NCBI RefSeq assembly: GCF_900187965.1
Contig: NZ_FZNL01000001.1
Coordinates: 186,001 to 250,000 of the forward strand
Direction of reading: 5' to 3'
Source: Flavobacterium sp. ov086
Lineage (GTDB): Bacteria > Bacteroidota > Bacteroidia > Flavobacteriales > Flavobacteriaceae
Length of the DNA stretch: 64,000 nucleotides
The translations under genes and the position numbers were made by a program. Numbering within the stretch: position 1 is the first letter of the stretch; every line of letters begins with the position of its first letter. The notes under the pieces were generated by a model. It worked only from the letters and a program-made list of their open reading frames with translations, had not been told where the DNA came from and did no database searches. Positions 1 through 9,947 of the stretch are shown here, piece by piece.

Positions 1-343
1 TTAGTCTATTTTTTTTTATAGCCACGAATTTACGAATTATTATTTTGTGAGTTCGTGGTTATTTTTTTTGCCAAGACTTTTTTGTTGTGGCTGGAGAATT
101 TTACCGCAAAGCACGCAAAGTTTTTGTATCAGCTTGGCTTTCTAAAAACACAAAGTTCGCAAAGCTGGTTCAACACAAAGCTTTGCGAACTTTGTGTTTT
201 TATAAAATCTTCTAAGTATAAAATCTTTGCGTGCTTTGCGGTAAAATTAAATCCTGCAAAATCTGCGTGAAAAAATAATTCGTGAAAATTAGTGAAATTC
301 GTGGCAACCTTTTTTTAAATTTGAAATAACTAAAACACCAAAA
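1..343. repeat. Intergenic region with nested inverted repeats
   Basis: This leader stretch holds no convincing gene. It carries a perfect 24-bp inverted repeat (97-120 with 225-248, core ACCGCAAAGCACGCAAAG). Nested inside it is a 22-bp inverted repeat (144-165 with 180-201, core CACAAAGTTCGCAAAGC). The flanks carry looser CCACGAATT / AATTCGTGG repeats (23-60 and 270-305). A short reading frame across this stretch is low-complexity repeat translation and was rejected. The pattern is that of interspersed flavobacterial intergenic repeats; related sequence appears at 45895-46065. Confidence 0.75.
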
Positions 344-1336
344 ATGAAAATTGTAAAATGGGGAATTATAGGTTGTGGAAATGTAACCGAAGTTAAAAGC
401 GGGCCTGCATTTCAAAAAACGCCTAACTCAGCTTTGGTTGCTGTTATGCGCAGAGATGCGGCTCTTGCCGAGGATTATGCCAAACGCCACAATGTTGCCA
501 AATGGTACTCAAATGCTGTTGATTTAATCAATGATCCAGAAGTTGATGCTGTTTATATTGCTACTCCTCCATCGTCTCATAAAGAATATACTATTTTGTG
601 CGCCAAAGCAGGAAAACCTGTTTACGTAGAGAAACCAATGGCTTTAAACTTCGAGGAATGCAACGAAATGATTAGCGTTTGTAAAGAACATAATGTACCA
701 CTATTTGTGGCGTATTACAGAAGAAGCTTACGAAGATTCTTAAAGATAAAAGAACTAATAGATCAAAATAAAATAGGAAGTGTAAGACATGTAAACTGTG
801 TTTTATATCATCCATTCGAACAACGATATGATGACGAAATCAATCTTCCGTGGACGGTTTTACCACACATTTCCGGCGGTGGAATTTTTGTTGATTTAGC
901 TTGTCATACTTTAGATTTTCTGGATTTTGTTTTGGGACCAATTCAATCTGTTCGCGGACATGCCAGTTCTCAGCTTAAAGCATATCCTGCCGAAGATGCT
1001 GTTTCGATGTCGTTTTTATTCGAAAACGGAATTCATGGAACAGGTTTATGGAATTTCGCTAGTTTTAAACGTTATGACAATACTGATATTGTAGGTGATA
1101 AAGGAAGAATCTCTTTCTCTACTTTCGGAAATGATCCCATTCATATTGAATATTTAGACGGAGAAAAAGAAAGTATTACAATTGAGAATCCGCTTCACAT
1201 TCAGCAACCGCTTATTGAAACTGTTGTTGCAGAAATTTTAGGTACAGAAGGCATTAATCCTTCAAGAGGAAATTCCGCTGCAAGAACAACCTGGGTTATT
1301 GATGAAGTTTTGAAGGAGTTTAGGGATTCTAAATAA
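344..1336 (+). CDS. Gfo/Idh/MocA family NAD(P)-dependent oxidoreductase
   Basis: A 330-residue cytoplasmic dehydrogenase of the glucose-fructose oxidoreductase / inositol dehydrogenase family. The N-terminal Rossmann fold shows the dinucleotide-binding loop GIIGCGN (residues 7-13). The family EKP motif is at 96-98 and supplies the catalytic Lys97. The C-terminal substrate domain carries the GGGIFVDLACHTLD stretch (178-191), with Asp184 and His188 in the usual catalytic positions. Length is normal for the family. Members oxidise or reduce a hydroxyl of sugars, inositols or related polyols, and the real substrate cannot be read from sequence. The gene stands alone between a repeat region and a bidirectional terminator, so no pathway context helps. 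The ATG start is preceded by an A-rich stretch. Confidence 0.9.
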   Translation: MKIVKWGIIGCGNVTEVKSGPAFQKTPNSALVAVMRRDAALAEDYAKRHNVAKWYSNAVDLINDPEVDAVYIATPPSSHKEYTILCAKAGKPVYVEKPMALNFEECNEMISVCKEHNVPLFVAYYRRSLRRFLKIKELIDQNKIGSVRHVNCVLYHPFEQRYDDEINLPWTVLPHISGGGIFVDLACHTLDFLDFVLGPIQSVRGHASSQLKAYPAEDAVSMSFLFENGIHGTGLWNFASFKRYDNTDIVGDKGRISFSTFGNDPIHIEYLDGEKESITIENPLHIQQPLIETVVAEILGTEGINPSRGNSAARTTWVIDEVLKEFRDSK

Positions 1337-1407
1337 AAACTGATACAGTTTTGTTATTTAATCTCGCTAAGTCGCTAAATCTCAAAGTCTTCTCTCATTT
1401 TATATCA

Positions 1408-1524
1408 TTTCGACGGAGGAGACCCGAGCGATAGCGAACAGACGAAGTAAATCACACGCACAGCTCGACAAAGATTAACGATTTTGATTGCGGAGTTTCT
1501 AGTGTAATTTCTCCTCCGTCGAAA
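1408..1524. mobile_element. 117-bp MITE-like element with perfect 15-bp terminal inverted repeats
   Basis: The ends TTTCGACGGAGGAGA (1408-1422) and TCTCCTCCGTCGAAA (1510-1524) are exact reverse complements and enclose a non-coding centre. No transposase is present, so any mobility would need a transposase elsewhere. Its placement downstream of a gene and before a terminator is typical of interspersed non-autonomous repeats. Whether it is a true transposed unit or a structural REP-like repeat cannot be decided from one copy. Confidence 0.6.
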
Positions 1525-1549
1525 TTGACAAAAAATTATAAAAGCACAA

Positions 1550-1583
1550 AAAAAGAGGATATTCAAATGAATATCCTCTTTTT
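1550..1583. terminator. Bidirectional intrinsic terminator
   Basis: A perfect 15-bp stem AAAAAGAGGATATTC / GAATATCCTCTTTTT with a 4-nt loop lies between the convergent oxidoreductase and outer-membrane protein genes. A and T runs on either side serve both directions. Confidence 0.9.
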
Positions 1584-1607
1584 TATAAGCTATAAATATC
1601 TTTAAGA

Positions 1608-2540
1608 TTATAGGCTATATTTAAGACCTAAAGTTAATCCTAAACCTGAGATTCCAACATAAGAACTAATATCATCAGTTGCTCTTGTATTATCAAAACC
1701 AGCAGCATTAGTTAATTTATTATTTGAAGTAGTATTAATTTGTTCTACATATTTAGTATGATTTGCAGAATATGATGCATCCGGACGGAAAGTAGTTGGA
1801 GTATTTAATTTATCTACCCCATTTTCAGTATATACTTCCGTTTCTTTTGTTTTTCCATGTACTGTAAAATTACGATATTCTAATTCAGCAAAAAGTGAAA
1901 TATGAGTACCTAATTTATAAGATGTTCCTAATGCTGCAGTAAATCCAACAGTTGGGTTTGGCTTAATAACATCTTTTGAATAAGTATTTACAATTCCAGC
2001 AGGATTAGTATACGTTCTAGTAGTTTCAATATCTAATGTTCCATGAATAGGAACGATAACTCCAACTTTAGTATAAGGCTCAAAACCATGAGTTTCTCCT
2101 AAAAACAAAACGATAGCAGGAGCAATATCAAAAGCTTCAAGTTTTCCTACTGCTTTACCAGTTGCAAAAGTTGGTCCGGCTGCCACTAATCTATTTGTAG
2201 TTTCAACCATAGTTTTATCTGCGCTGTTAAAATAATTAAATCCTAACTCAACACCTAAACGTGGCGTAAAACGATATCCTGCAGTTAAACCTGTACGAAA
2301 TCCTTGTCCAAAAGAACCATGATTAGTTTCTCTAGAAATTAAAGTAGTACCATTAGCAGCATAAACATCCGAGTTTGGTAATGCTCCTGATACAGTTGGA
2401 AACTCAGCAGCCGCAGTTTGAATAAAATAAGATCCTCCCAATTTAAAATACCAAGTTTCTGGTTTATCTGCTTTTTCTGTTTGCGCCATTGTGGCCATAG
2501 AGCAAACTAATAATCCTAATAAAAATAGGTTCTTTTTCAT
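1608..2540 (-). CDS. Outer membrane beta-barrel protein
   Basis: A 310-residue protein with a cleavable signal peptide (MKKNLFLLGLLVCSMATMAQ, residues 1-20). Alternating hydrophobic/polar strands follow, typical of small outer-membrane barrels: GFRTGLTAGYRFTPRLGVELGFNYF, then PTVGFTAALGTSYKLG and HISLFAELEYRNFTV. The C-terminus ends in GLGLTLGLKYSL, a terminal strand closing on an aromatic residue as in OmpA-type barrels. It probably sits in the outer membrane; whether it is structural, adhesive or a channel is unknown. It is transcribed alone, convergent with the oxidoreductase and with its own terminator. Central loops are Thr/Asn-rich, as expected for surface loops. Confidence 0.8.
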   Translation of the reverse strand: MKKNLFLLGLLVCSMATMAQTEKADKPETWYFKLGGSYFIQTAAAEFPTVSGALPNSDVYAANGTTLISRETNHGSFGQGFRTGLTAGYRFTPRLGVELGFNYFNSADKTMVETTNRLVAAGPTFATGKAVGKLEAFDIAPAIVLFLGETHGFEPYTKVGVIVPIHGTLDIETTRTYTNPAGIVNTYSKDVIKPNPTVGFTAALGTSYKLGTHISLFAELEYRNFTVHGKTKETEVYTENGVDKLNTPTTFRPDASYSANHTKYVEQINTTSNNKLTNAAGFDNTRATDDISSYVGISGLGLTLGLKYSL

Positions 2541-2717
2541 AATTCTGATTTAATTAATTTTTACAAACATAGAATATTTTAACATATGTCTAAAGTTTGC
2601 TTTGTTATACTTAGAGCGAAAACGTTGTAATTTTACACAATATTACTAAAAAAGTATTATGCATGCATATTTTTAACTAAAAAAAAATGCATTCCACTAA
2701 ATTTTAACTGTTAAAAT

Positions 2718-5700
2718 TTAATTTAGTTTAAAATTTATCTGCATTTTCTCTAATTCCTGCAATAGTTCCGCAGAAATCTTAATTTTTAGCCTACGACTTG
2801 GCATCGATAATTTTGTAACTACTTTTATTTCTTCCACTTCATTCACCTCCTGAATTTTAGTTTCGTCGAGTGCCGCATCTCCATCTTCGGCTTCATCTGC
2901 AAAAACTGCATCATCATTTTCCTCAAAATCAGTTGGTGTTTCAACCTCAACAAGACGCTTTACTTTTTCCAGCTCCATGATTTCAAATGTCACAGAATTA
3001 TCTCCTTTGTTCTCATTAAATAAATGACTCAACCTGTGAATAAATTCCTCTTGTAAATCTTTTATATTCAATAATAAAATCAATTTTTTAGCAAAAGCTT
3101 CCAGAATATCCTGCAATTGTCTTATTTCAACAAACTGCATTCTTGGATCTGATTTTTTACCTGTATCGTGATTTACCCAACCGTCTTTTATTAATATTTT
3201 AATGAAAGCAAAATTATTCTGAATCAGGAAATGGCGGAACTTTAAGTATTCTTCACCAAAAATCTTAAACTCATAACTTTCATCATATCCTTCTAAATTA
3301 AAAACTGCCCAACCTTTTCCGTTTTTTGCCACACGATGCTGAACATTGTTAATGATTCCGGCAAAATTTAGATTTTTACCTACATATTCGTTCATACTTT
3401 TTAGAGATTCCAATCGGGAATTACAGAAGTATTTCATCTCAAATCTAAAATCATCAAGAGGATGTCCAGAGATATAAATCCCAACAACTTCTTTCTCCTT
3501 AGCCAGTTTTTCCATCGTACTCCAATCTTCACATGGCGGCACAACAGGTTCATCAATTTGCACTTCACTTGTTTCTCCAAACAAACTTACTTGCGATGAA
3601 TTTTCGTTTTCCTGAAACTTCGATCCGTAACGAATTGCTTTTTCATAAAACGTAATTCCATCACCATCATCATGAAAATATTGCGCTCTGGTCGTTCCTT
3701 CAAACGAATCAAAACCTCCGGCAAGTGCCAGGTTTTCGATTGCTTTTTTATTGGCTGCACGCAAATCAATACGTTTTGCCAAGTCAAAAATCGACTTATA
3801 TCTTCCGTCTTTTCTACTTTCTACAATTGTTGCAACGGCTCCGGAACCAACACCTTTGATAGCGCCCATTCCAAAACGTACCGCATATTCGTCATTTACA
3901 GTAAATTTATAGTATGATTCATTAACATCCGGTCCTAAAACCTGTAATCCCATTCGCTTGCATTCTTCCATAAAAAACGATACTTGTTTAATATCATTCA
4001 TATTATTCGAAAGAACCGCCGCCATATATTCTGCTGGATAATGCGCTTTTAAATATGCCGTTTGATAAGCAATCCAGGCATAACAAGTCGAGTGCGATTT
4101 GTTGAAGGCGTAACTCGCAAATGCTTCCCAGTCTTTCCAGATTTTCTCTAAAACTTTTGCATCATGACCTTTTTTTGCTGCTTGTTCAACAAACTTAGGC
4201 TTCATTTTATCCAGTACGTCCTTCTGCTTCTTACCCATCGCCTTACGCAAAACGTCTGCCTCACCTTTTGTAAAGTCAGCCAACGATTGCGACAAAAGCA
4301 TTACCTGCTCCTGATAAACCGTAATTCCGTAAGTCTCTCCTAAATATTCCTCACAGGCATCTAAATCGTATTTGATTTCCTCTTCTCCATTTTTCCTTCT
4401 TACAAAAGATGGAATATACTCCAAAGGTCCCGGACGATATAAGGCATTCATGGCAATTAAATCTCCAAAAACCGTTGGCTTCAGATCCTTCATGTATTTC
4501 TGCATTCCGGGTGACTCATATTGGAAGATTCCAACTGTTTCTCCTCTTTGGAAAAGTGCGTAAGTTTCAACATCATCAATCGGGAATGTATCCGGATCTA
4601 AGTCAATTCCGTTTCTATATTTTACCAGTTTAACGGTGTCTTTTATCAGCGTAAGGGTCTTTAGACCCAAGAAATCCATTTTTAGCAATCCGGCACTTTC
4701 TGCAACCGAGTTATCAAACTGCGTTACATATAAATCAGAATCTTTTGCTGTGGTCACGGGAACGAAATTCGTAATATCCGATGGCGTAATGATTACACCA
4801 CAGGCGTGAATTCCGGTATTTCGCATCGAACCCTCAAGGATTTTTGCCTGCTGAATCGTTTCTCCCGCCAAATCATCTTCATTGGCAATGGCGATCAATT
4901 CTTTTACATTATCAAATTCATCAGAACGAAGGGCTTTTTTAACCTCCTCTTCGCTTTCAGAAATAAAACGCGCCAGATTCCATTTTGATGGCATCATTGC
5001 CGGAATCAGTTTTGCAATTCTATCGGCTTCAAATAATGGTAAATCCAGTACACGCGCCGTATCACGAATCGCAGATTTGGTTGCCATTTTACCATAAGTA
5101 ATAATCTGCGCAACCTGATTTTGACCGTATTTATTAATTACGTAATCCATAACACGACCACGACCCTCGTCGTCAAAATCGATATCAATATCGGGCATCG
5201 ATACACGATCCGGATTTAGGAAACGCTCAAAAAGCAAATCGTACTTAATAGGGTCAATATTCGTAATTCCTAAACAATATGCCACGGCAGAACCCGCAGC
5301 AGATCCACGACCGGGACCAACCGAAACGTCCATTTTTCTAGCTTCGGCGATGAAATCCTGAACGATCAAAAAGTATCCTGGATATCCGGAATTCGAAATG
5401 GTCAATAACTCAAAATCCAAACGTTCCTGAATCGATTCGGTAATTTCACCATATCGTCTTTGTGCCCCAACCATTGTAAGGTGTCGCAGGTATTTATTTT
5501 CACCTCGAACTCCACCATCAGCTTCATCTTCGACAACTACAAACTCTTCGGGAATATCAAACTTAGGAAGCAATACATCACGATAAAGCGAATAAACCTC
5601 AACCTTATCGACAATTTCCTGTATATTAATAATCGAATCAGGTAAATCAGCAAAGAGTTTTTTCATCTCTTCTTGCGACTTATAATAGTATTCCTGATTA

Positions 5701-7256
5701 GGTAATCCGTAACGATATCCACGACCACGACCAATTGGTGTGGCTTGCTTTTCACCATCTTTTACACACAATAAAATATCGTGTGCATTGGCATCTTCTT
5801 TATTTAAATAATAGGTATTATTTGTCGCAATTAATTTAACATTGTGCTTTTGAGAAAATTCAATCAGGGTTTTATTCACACGATTTTCATCTTCCTGATT
5901 GTGGCGCATAATCTCGAGATAAAAATCATCGCCAAATTGTTCTTTCCACCAAATCAATGCTTCTTCGGCTTGGTTTTCACCAATGTTCAGAATTTTACTC
6001 GGAATTTCTCCGTATAAATTTCCGGACAAAACCATGATATCTTCCTTATATTTTTCGATAATTTTTCGATCAATCCTCGGAACATAATAAAATCCGTTTG
6101 TAAACGCAATCGACGACATTTTTGCCAGATTGTGATAACCATTTTTATTTTTGGCTAACAATACAACCTGATTTCCGTTATCTTTTTTAGTCTTATCTAA
6201 GTGGTTGTCGCAGACATTAAATTCACAACCTACAATTGGTTTTATCTCAGTTTCTGTTGGCTCTTCACCAGCTTCAACCAAAGCTTTATTTTTTCCGGAT
6301 GCAGCTTTATTGTGGTTCATAACGGCGCTCACAAAATGGAAAGCTCCCATCATGTTTCCAGTATCGGTCATCGCAACGGCAGGCATTCCGTTTTTGGCTG
6401 TAGCCGAAACAATATTTCCAATACCTATAGTAGATTGAAGAACCGAAAACTGAGTATGATTGTGTAAATGCGCATATTTTGCCTCTTTAAAATCTTCTCT
6501 GTCAGAATGTAAAACTGCAGGTTCTTTACCAACCGATTCTAAAGCTTTTAGTTGCTCTCTGATTTTATCAGAAGCCGCTTTTAAATTGATGTGTTTTAAA
6601 CCAATTAGCGGAAATTCCTGTGGATTTCTATTCTGGAATTCCTTGAAATAATCCTTCGGAACATCCAGTTCTTCTTTGGTAAAAACTTCTCTTCTTATTA
6701 ATTCTAAGAAACAACGTGTAGTTGCCTCGACGTCGGCAGTTGCGTTGTGCGCTTCCGCAAAAGGTTTATTAAAAAGGTATTCGTGTAATTCTGTTAATGT
6801 TGGTAATTTGAATCTTCCTCCACGACCTCCCGGAAGCTTTAATAATGAAGCAGTAACCTCGGTACAAGTATCCAAAACAGGCATTGAACTCATAGGAGAA
6901 TCTACTCCCATTCTATGAAATTCGGCTCCCATAATATTAACGTCGAAACCTAAATTCTGACCAACAATAAATTTGGTTTTGCTTAAAGCAATATTGAATT
7001 TCTCCAAAACTTCTGCCAACGTGATTCCATCGGCTTCAGCCAATTCTGTAGAGATTCCGTGAATACGCTCCGCATCATACGGAATATTAAATCCGTCAGG
7101 CTTAACCAAGTAATCCTGATGTTCGATTAATTGCCCCATTTCGTCATGAAGCTGCCAAGCGATCTGAATACAGCGAGGCCAGTTATCAGAATCGGTAATT
7201 GGAGCATCCCAACGTTTTGGTAATCCAGTAGTTTCGGTATCGAATATTAAGTACAT
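2718..7256 (-). CDS. dnaE: DNA polymerase III alpha subunit with N-terminal proofreading exonuclease
   Basis: Replicative polymerase of 1512 residues. The first ~190 residues are a DnaQ-like 3'-5' exonuclease with all DEDDh residues visible (Asp6, Glu8, Asp105, His170, Asp175). A PHP domain starts near residue 260 (HLHNHTQFSV). The C-family polymerase follows with the GRGSAAGSAVAYCLGI loop and the catalytic PDIDIDFDDEGRGR aspartates, then a finger/HhH region and an OB-like part near the C-terminus. E. coli DnaE is about 1160 residues and uses a separate DnaQ, so the fusion supplies proofreading in cis. The longest reading frame starts at a TTG (7271); I prefer the ATG at 7256, which gives MYLIFDTETTG directly at the exonuclease motif. 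It is a single gene. Several forward-strand frames across it are shadows. Confidence 0.96.
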   Translation of the reverse strand: MYLIFDTETTGLPKRWDAPITDSDNWPRCIQIAWQLHDEMGQLIEHQDYLVKPDGFNIPYDAERIHGISTELAEADGITLAEVLEKFNIALSKTKFIVGQNLGFDVNIMGAEFHRMGVDSPMSSMPVLDTCTEVTASLLKLPGGRGGRFKLPTLTELHEYLFNKPFAEAHNATADVEATTRCFLELIRREVFTKEELDVPKDYFKEFQNRNPQEFPLIGLKHINLKAASDKIREQLKALESVGKEPAVLHSDREDFKEAKYAHLHNHTQFSVLQSTIGIGNIVSATAKNGMPAVAMTDTGNMMGAFHFVSAVMNHNKAASGKNKALVEAGEEPTETEIKPIVGCEFNVCDNHLDKTKKDNGNQVVLLAKNKNGYHNLAKMSSIAFTNGFYYVPRIDRKIIEKYKEDIMVLSGNLYGEIPSKILNIGENQAEEALIWWKEQFGDDFYLEIMRHNQEDENRVNKTLIEFSQKHNVKLIATNNTYYLNKEDANAHDILLCVKDGEKQATPIGRGRGYRYGLPNQEYYYKSQEEMKKLFADLPDSIINIQEIVDKVEVYSLYRDVLLPKFDIPEEFVVVEDEADGGVRGENKYLRHLTMVGAQRRYGEITESIQERLDFELLTISNSGYPGYFLIVQDFIAEARKMDVSVGPGRGSAAGSAVAYCLGITNIDPIKYDLLFERFLNPDRVSMPDIDIDFDDEGRGRVMDYVINKYGQNQVAQIITYGKMATKSAIRDTARVLDLPLFEADRIAKLIPAMMPSKWNLARFISESEEEVKKALRSDEFDNVKELIAIANEDDLAGETIQQAKILEGSMRNTGIHACGVIITPSDITNFVPVTTAKDSDLYVTQFDNSVAESAGLLKMDFLGLKTLTLIKDTVKLVKYRNGIDLDPDTFPIDDVETYALFQRGETVGIFQYESPGMQKYMKDLKPTVFGDLIAMNALYRPGPLEYIPSFVRRKNGEEEIKYDLDACEEYLGETYGITVYQEQVMLLSQSLADFTKGEADVLRKAMGKKQKDVLDKMKPKFVEQAAKKGHDAKVLEKIWKDWEAFASYAFNKSHSTCYAWIAYQTAYLKAHYPAEYMAAVLSNNMNDIKQVSFFMEECKRMGLQVLGPDVNESYYKFTVNDEYAVRFGMGAIKGVGSGAVATIVESRKDGRYKSIFDLAKRIDLRAANKKAIENLALAGGFDSFEGTTRAQYFHDDGDGITFYEKAIRYGSKFQENENSSQVSLFGETSEVQIDEPVVPPCEDWSTMEKLAKEKEVVGIYISGHPLDDFRFEMKYFCNSRLESLKSMNEYVGKNLNFAGIINNVQHRVAKNGKGWAVFNLEGYDESYEFKIFGEEYLKFRHFLIQNNFAFIKILIKDGWVNHDTGKKSDPRMQFVEIRQLQDILEAFAKKLILLLNIKDLQEEFIHRLSHLFNENKGDNSVTFEIMELEKVKRLVEVETPTDFEENDDAVFADEAEDGDAALDETKIQEVNEVEEIKVVTKLSMPSRRLKIKISAELLQELEKMQINFKLN

Positions 7257-7422
7257 AGGTATAAATAACAAAAATTAATCTCCAAATCACAAGTTATTTC
7301 ATCACATAAATCATTGATTACATGAGCTATAAAAAATCTCGAAATGCATTATGGAAGAAGTTCAAATTTAATCATTTTTTAAACAAATTAGCTACTGAAT
7401 TTTGTTAAGAATCGTACTTATT

Positions 7423-7842
7423 TTATTCCTTGCCTCTCACAAAAACCATTAACGAAATTGCCAGATAAGGAATATCTTTCAAAATAAAAAAATCGGTTAC
7501 CGGAAAACCTTCAATAGTTTTAAACACATCCGGAGTTGTAATTAAAAAACTAAGTGTCGTGACAAATATAATAGCAGAAGCAAATCCGGCATAAAAACCA
7601 ACTCGCTTAAAAAACAAGGAAGCAAACAATCCAATTCCGGTAAGAACTTCAAAGATTCCAATAAAATTAGAAACCTGCTGAACCGTCATTACTTTGTACA
7701 TCCAACTCATGGCAAAATGATTTTCGACCAAAGCTTTTATCGCTCCGGCTTCGACAGCCGTAAACTTAAAAAGTCCCACCCAAACTAAAATAATCACAGT
7801 TCCTAAAACACCCAGTTTATAGGCAAATTGATTTAAATTCAT
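7423..7842 (-). CDS. DUF417 (YkgB-like) membrane protein
   Basis: A 139-residue inner-membrane protein with four predicted hydrophobic segments (about residues 10-28, 56-76, 82-102 and 118-134). The central part (SNFIGIFEVLTGIGLFAS) and the C-terminal region with LITTPDVFK and a short Pro/Phe stretch leading into LKDIPYLAISL fit the DUF417/YkgB family, which is related in shape to DoxX. The function of this family is not established; some members are linked to redox stress. It stands alone, with a long AT-rich gap to the leucine operon. I am confident of a small polytopic membrane protein and fairly confident of the family. Confidence 0.8.
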   Translation of the reverse strand: MNLNQFAYKLGVLGTVIILVWVGLFKFTAVEAGAIKALVENHFAMSWMYKVMTVQQVSNFIGIFEVLTGIGLFASLFFKRVGFYAGFASAIIFVTTLSFLITTPDVFKTIEGFPVTDFFILKDIPYLAISLMVFVRGKE

Positions 7843-8438
7843 AATGTTATTATTTTTAAAATTAGAATGTTCAATATTAGCGGTTCTTTTTAAAAGTAAA
7901 TGTCAGATACTTGTCATTACCAATCAATTTCTTCCAAACTGACATTATTAACTTTCATTTAATTTCATTCTAAAAAACAAAAAAATACACCTCTTGGATG
8001 TCGTAGTATTTTATCAAAAAAAGAAAACAGAATCCTCTCTAAATATTTGCTTTTAAAACGCTTTAAAAGTACTCAAAGTCTTCATTTTAAAATCTAAAAA
8101 AAGAAATAAAAATCAGCAATTATTACTATTTTACTTCATTTTGTTACATTTTTTTGAATAAAAATCCAAATTAAATAATGATTTTGAGATAAATTTGCCA
8201 ACTATTAAAATTAAAGCAATCCAAGCAAAATTGATCTAAAAAGGAAAAGTAAAACCAATTTATATTCATTCTATAACCAAATTTGATCACAAAAAAGCGA
8301 ATCGCAATTTGTATTTTAGTTTGGGTATCGTATATAATGAAATATTGAAATTGACCACTTTGTATCTTTTTCTAATTTTGTTTTGCTATTATCAGGAATT
8401 GCTGTGATTATAGAAATTACAATTAAAAAAAATAAAAA
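7843..8438. other. 596-bp AT-rich intergenic region upstream of the leucine operon
   Basis: No coding region or strong hairpin is seen. The right end contains the predicted leuC promoter (8352-8381), which leaves a leader of about 50 nt. The left part is simple AT-rich sequence and may contain the promoter of the divergent DUF417 gene. I looked for a leucine-rich attenuator peptide in the leader and did not find one. Confidence 0.6.
8352..8381 (+). promoter_or_regulatory. Predicted Bacteroidota sigma-A promoter of leuCD
   Basis: TTG at 8352-8354 is followed after exactly 19 nt by TAATTTTG (8374-8381). This matches the TTG-N19-TAnnTTTG consensus of flavobacteria. It lies about 57 bp before the leuC ATG. 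Confidence 0.6.
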
Positions 8439-9833
8439 ATGAGTAAGACATTATTTGACAAAGTATGGGATTCACATGTAGTGCGTAAAATTGAAGATGG
8501 ACCAGATGTGTTTTTTATTGACCGTCATTTCATTCATGAAGTTACGAGTCCTGTTGCTTTTTTAGGATTAAAAGCCAGAGGCGTTAAGGTTTTATACCCA
8601 GAGCGTACTTTTGCAACTGCAGATCACAATACACCAACCATAAACCAACATTTACCAGTTGAAGATGCACTATCTGCAAATCAGCTTAAAGCGCTTGAAG
8701 ATAACGCTGCCGAATACGGAATTTCGCACTGGGGATTAGGTCACATTAAAAATGGAATTGTACACGTAGTTGGTCCTGAAAACGGAATTACTTTGCCAGG
8801 TGCTACTATTGTATGTGGAGATTCTCACACGTCTACTCACGGTGCTTTTGGAGCAATTGCTTTTGGTATTGGAACTTCTGAGGTTGAAATGGTGCTTTCT
8901 ACGCAATGTATTATGCAGCCAAAACCAAAGAAAATGCGTATCAACGTAAACGGTCAATTAAGTAAAGGTGTTGGTCCAAAAGACGTTGCACTTTATATTA
9001 TTGCTCAATTAACGACTTCTGGAGGAACTGGATATTTTGTTGAATACGCCGGAGATGTTTTCGAAAATATGACTATGGAAGGCCGTATGACGGTTTGTAA
9101 CCTAAGTATCGAAATGGGTGCTCGTGGTGGAATGATCGCTCCTGACCAAAAAACTTTTGATTTCCTTGAAGGAAGATTATTTGCTCCTAAAGGTGAAGCC
9201 TGGGATAAAGCAGTTGCTTATTGGAAAACTTTGAAAACCGATGCTGATGCTGTTTTTGATGCTGAATTAAACATCAACGCTGCAGACATTGAACCAATGA
9301 TAACTTATGGTACTAACCCTGGAATGGGAATTGGTATCTCTAAACATATTCCGAACGCTAATCAAGTTGAAGGCGGAGAGGAAACTTATAAAAAATCTCT
9401 TGCTTACATGGGCTTCCATGAAGACGATGTGATGATTGGAAAACCAATTGATTATGTTTTCTTAGGAAGTTGTACAAACGGTCGTATCGAAGATTTTAGG
9501 GCTTTCGCCGAAATTGTAAAAGGAAGAAAAAAAGCTGATAATGTTACGGCTTGGTTAGTTCCGGGTTCTCACGTTGTTGAAGCTCAGATTAAAGAAGAAG
9601 GTATTTTGGATATTCTTACAGAAGCTGGTTTTGTATTACGTCAGCCTGGATGTTCAGCATGTTTAGCAATGAACGATGATAAAGTTCCTGCCGGAAAATA
9701 TGCAGTAAGTACATCAAACAGAAACTTTGAAGGCCGTCAGGGTCCTGGTTCAAGAACATTATTAGCGAGTCCAATTATGGCTGCCGCTGCTGCTGTTACA
9801 GGAAAACTAACAGATCCGAGAGAGCTGTTCTAG
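8439..9833 (+). CDS. leuC: 3-isopropylmalate dehydratase large subunit
   Basis: Aconitase-superfamily large subunit (464 residues) of isopropylmalate isomerase, which converts 2-isopropylmalate to 3-isopropylmalate in leucine synthesis. It binds a [4Fe-4S] cluster. The three cluster cysteines are visible in the SCTNGR motif and the CSACLAMN motif near the C-terminal end. The substrate loop [13 protein letters not shown] and the closing NRNFEGRQG segment are intact. Length equals that of typical LeuC. It is the first gene of a five-gene plus-strand run and is separated by 114 bp from leuD. The start ATG follows an A-rich leader without a clear Shine-Dalgarno site, which is usual here. Confidence 0.97.
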   Translation: MSKTLFDKVWDSHVVRKIEDGPDVFFIDRHFIHEVTSPVAFLGLKARGVKVLYPERTFATADHNTPTINQHLPVEDALSANQLKALEDNAAEYGISHWGLGHIKNGIVHVVGPENGITLPGATIVCGDSHTSTHGAFGAIAFGIGTSEVEMVLSTQCIMQPKPKKMRINVNGQLSKGVGPKDVALYIIAQLTTSGGTGYFVEYAGDVFENMTMEGRMTVCNLSIEMGARGGMIAPDQKTFDFLEGRLFAPKGEAWDKAVAYWKTLKTDADAVFDAELNINAADIEPMITYGTNPGMGIGISKHIPNANQVEGGEETYKKSLAYMGFHEDDVMIGKPIDYVFLGSCTNGRIEDFRAFAEIVKGRKKADNVTAWLVPGSHVVEAQIKEEGILDILTEAGFVLRQPGCSACLAMNDDKVPAGKYAVSTSNRNFEGRQGPGSRTLLASPIMAAAAAVTGKLTDPRELF

Positions 9834-9947
9834 TCAATGACAATGGCAATAACAATTTCAAAAATTCAATAAATTGCTTTTAGATTTAAATATCGATTCT
9901 CATTTTCAGAAAATCTAAAATCTAAAATCCAAAAATCTAAAATTAAA

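Noticed and set aside
55..270. A 71-residue reading frame in the left repeat region
   Set aside because: It translates inverted repeats of the GCAAAG type and has no homologous look, no signal and no promoter; treated as repeat.
3672..6918. Several plus-strand frames of 60-90 codons across dnaE
   Set aside because: They are antisense shadows of a long, clearly coding gene with intact motifs.
8382..8438. Leucine-rich attenuator peptide before leuC
   Set aside because: No short frame with Leu runs and no terminator/antiterminator pair was found in the leader.
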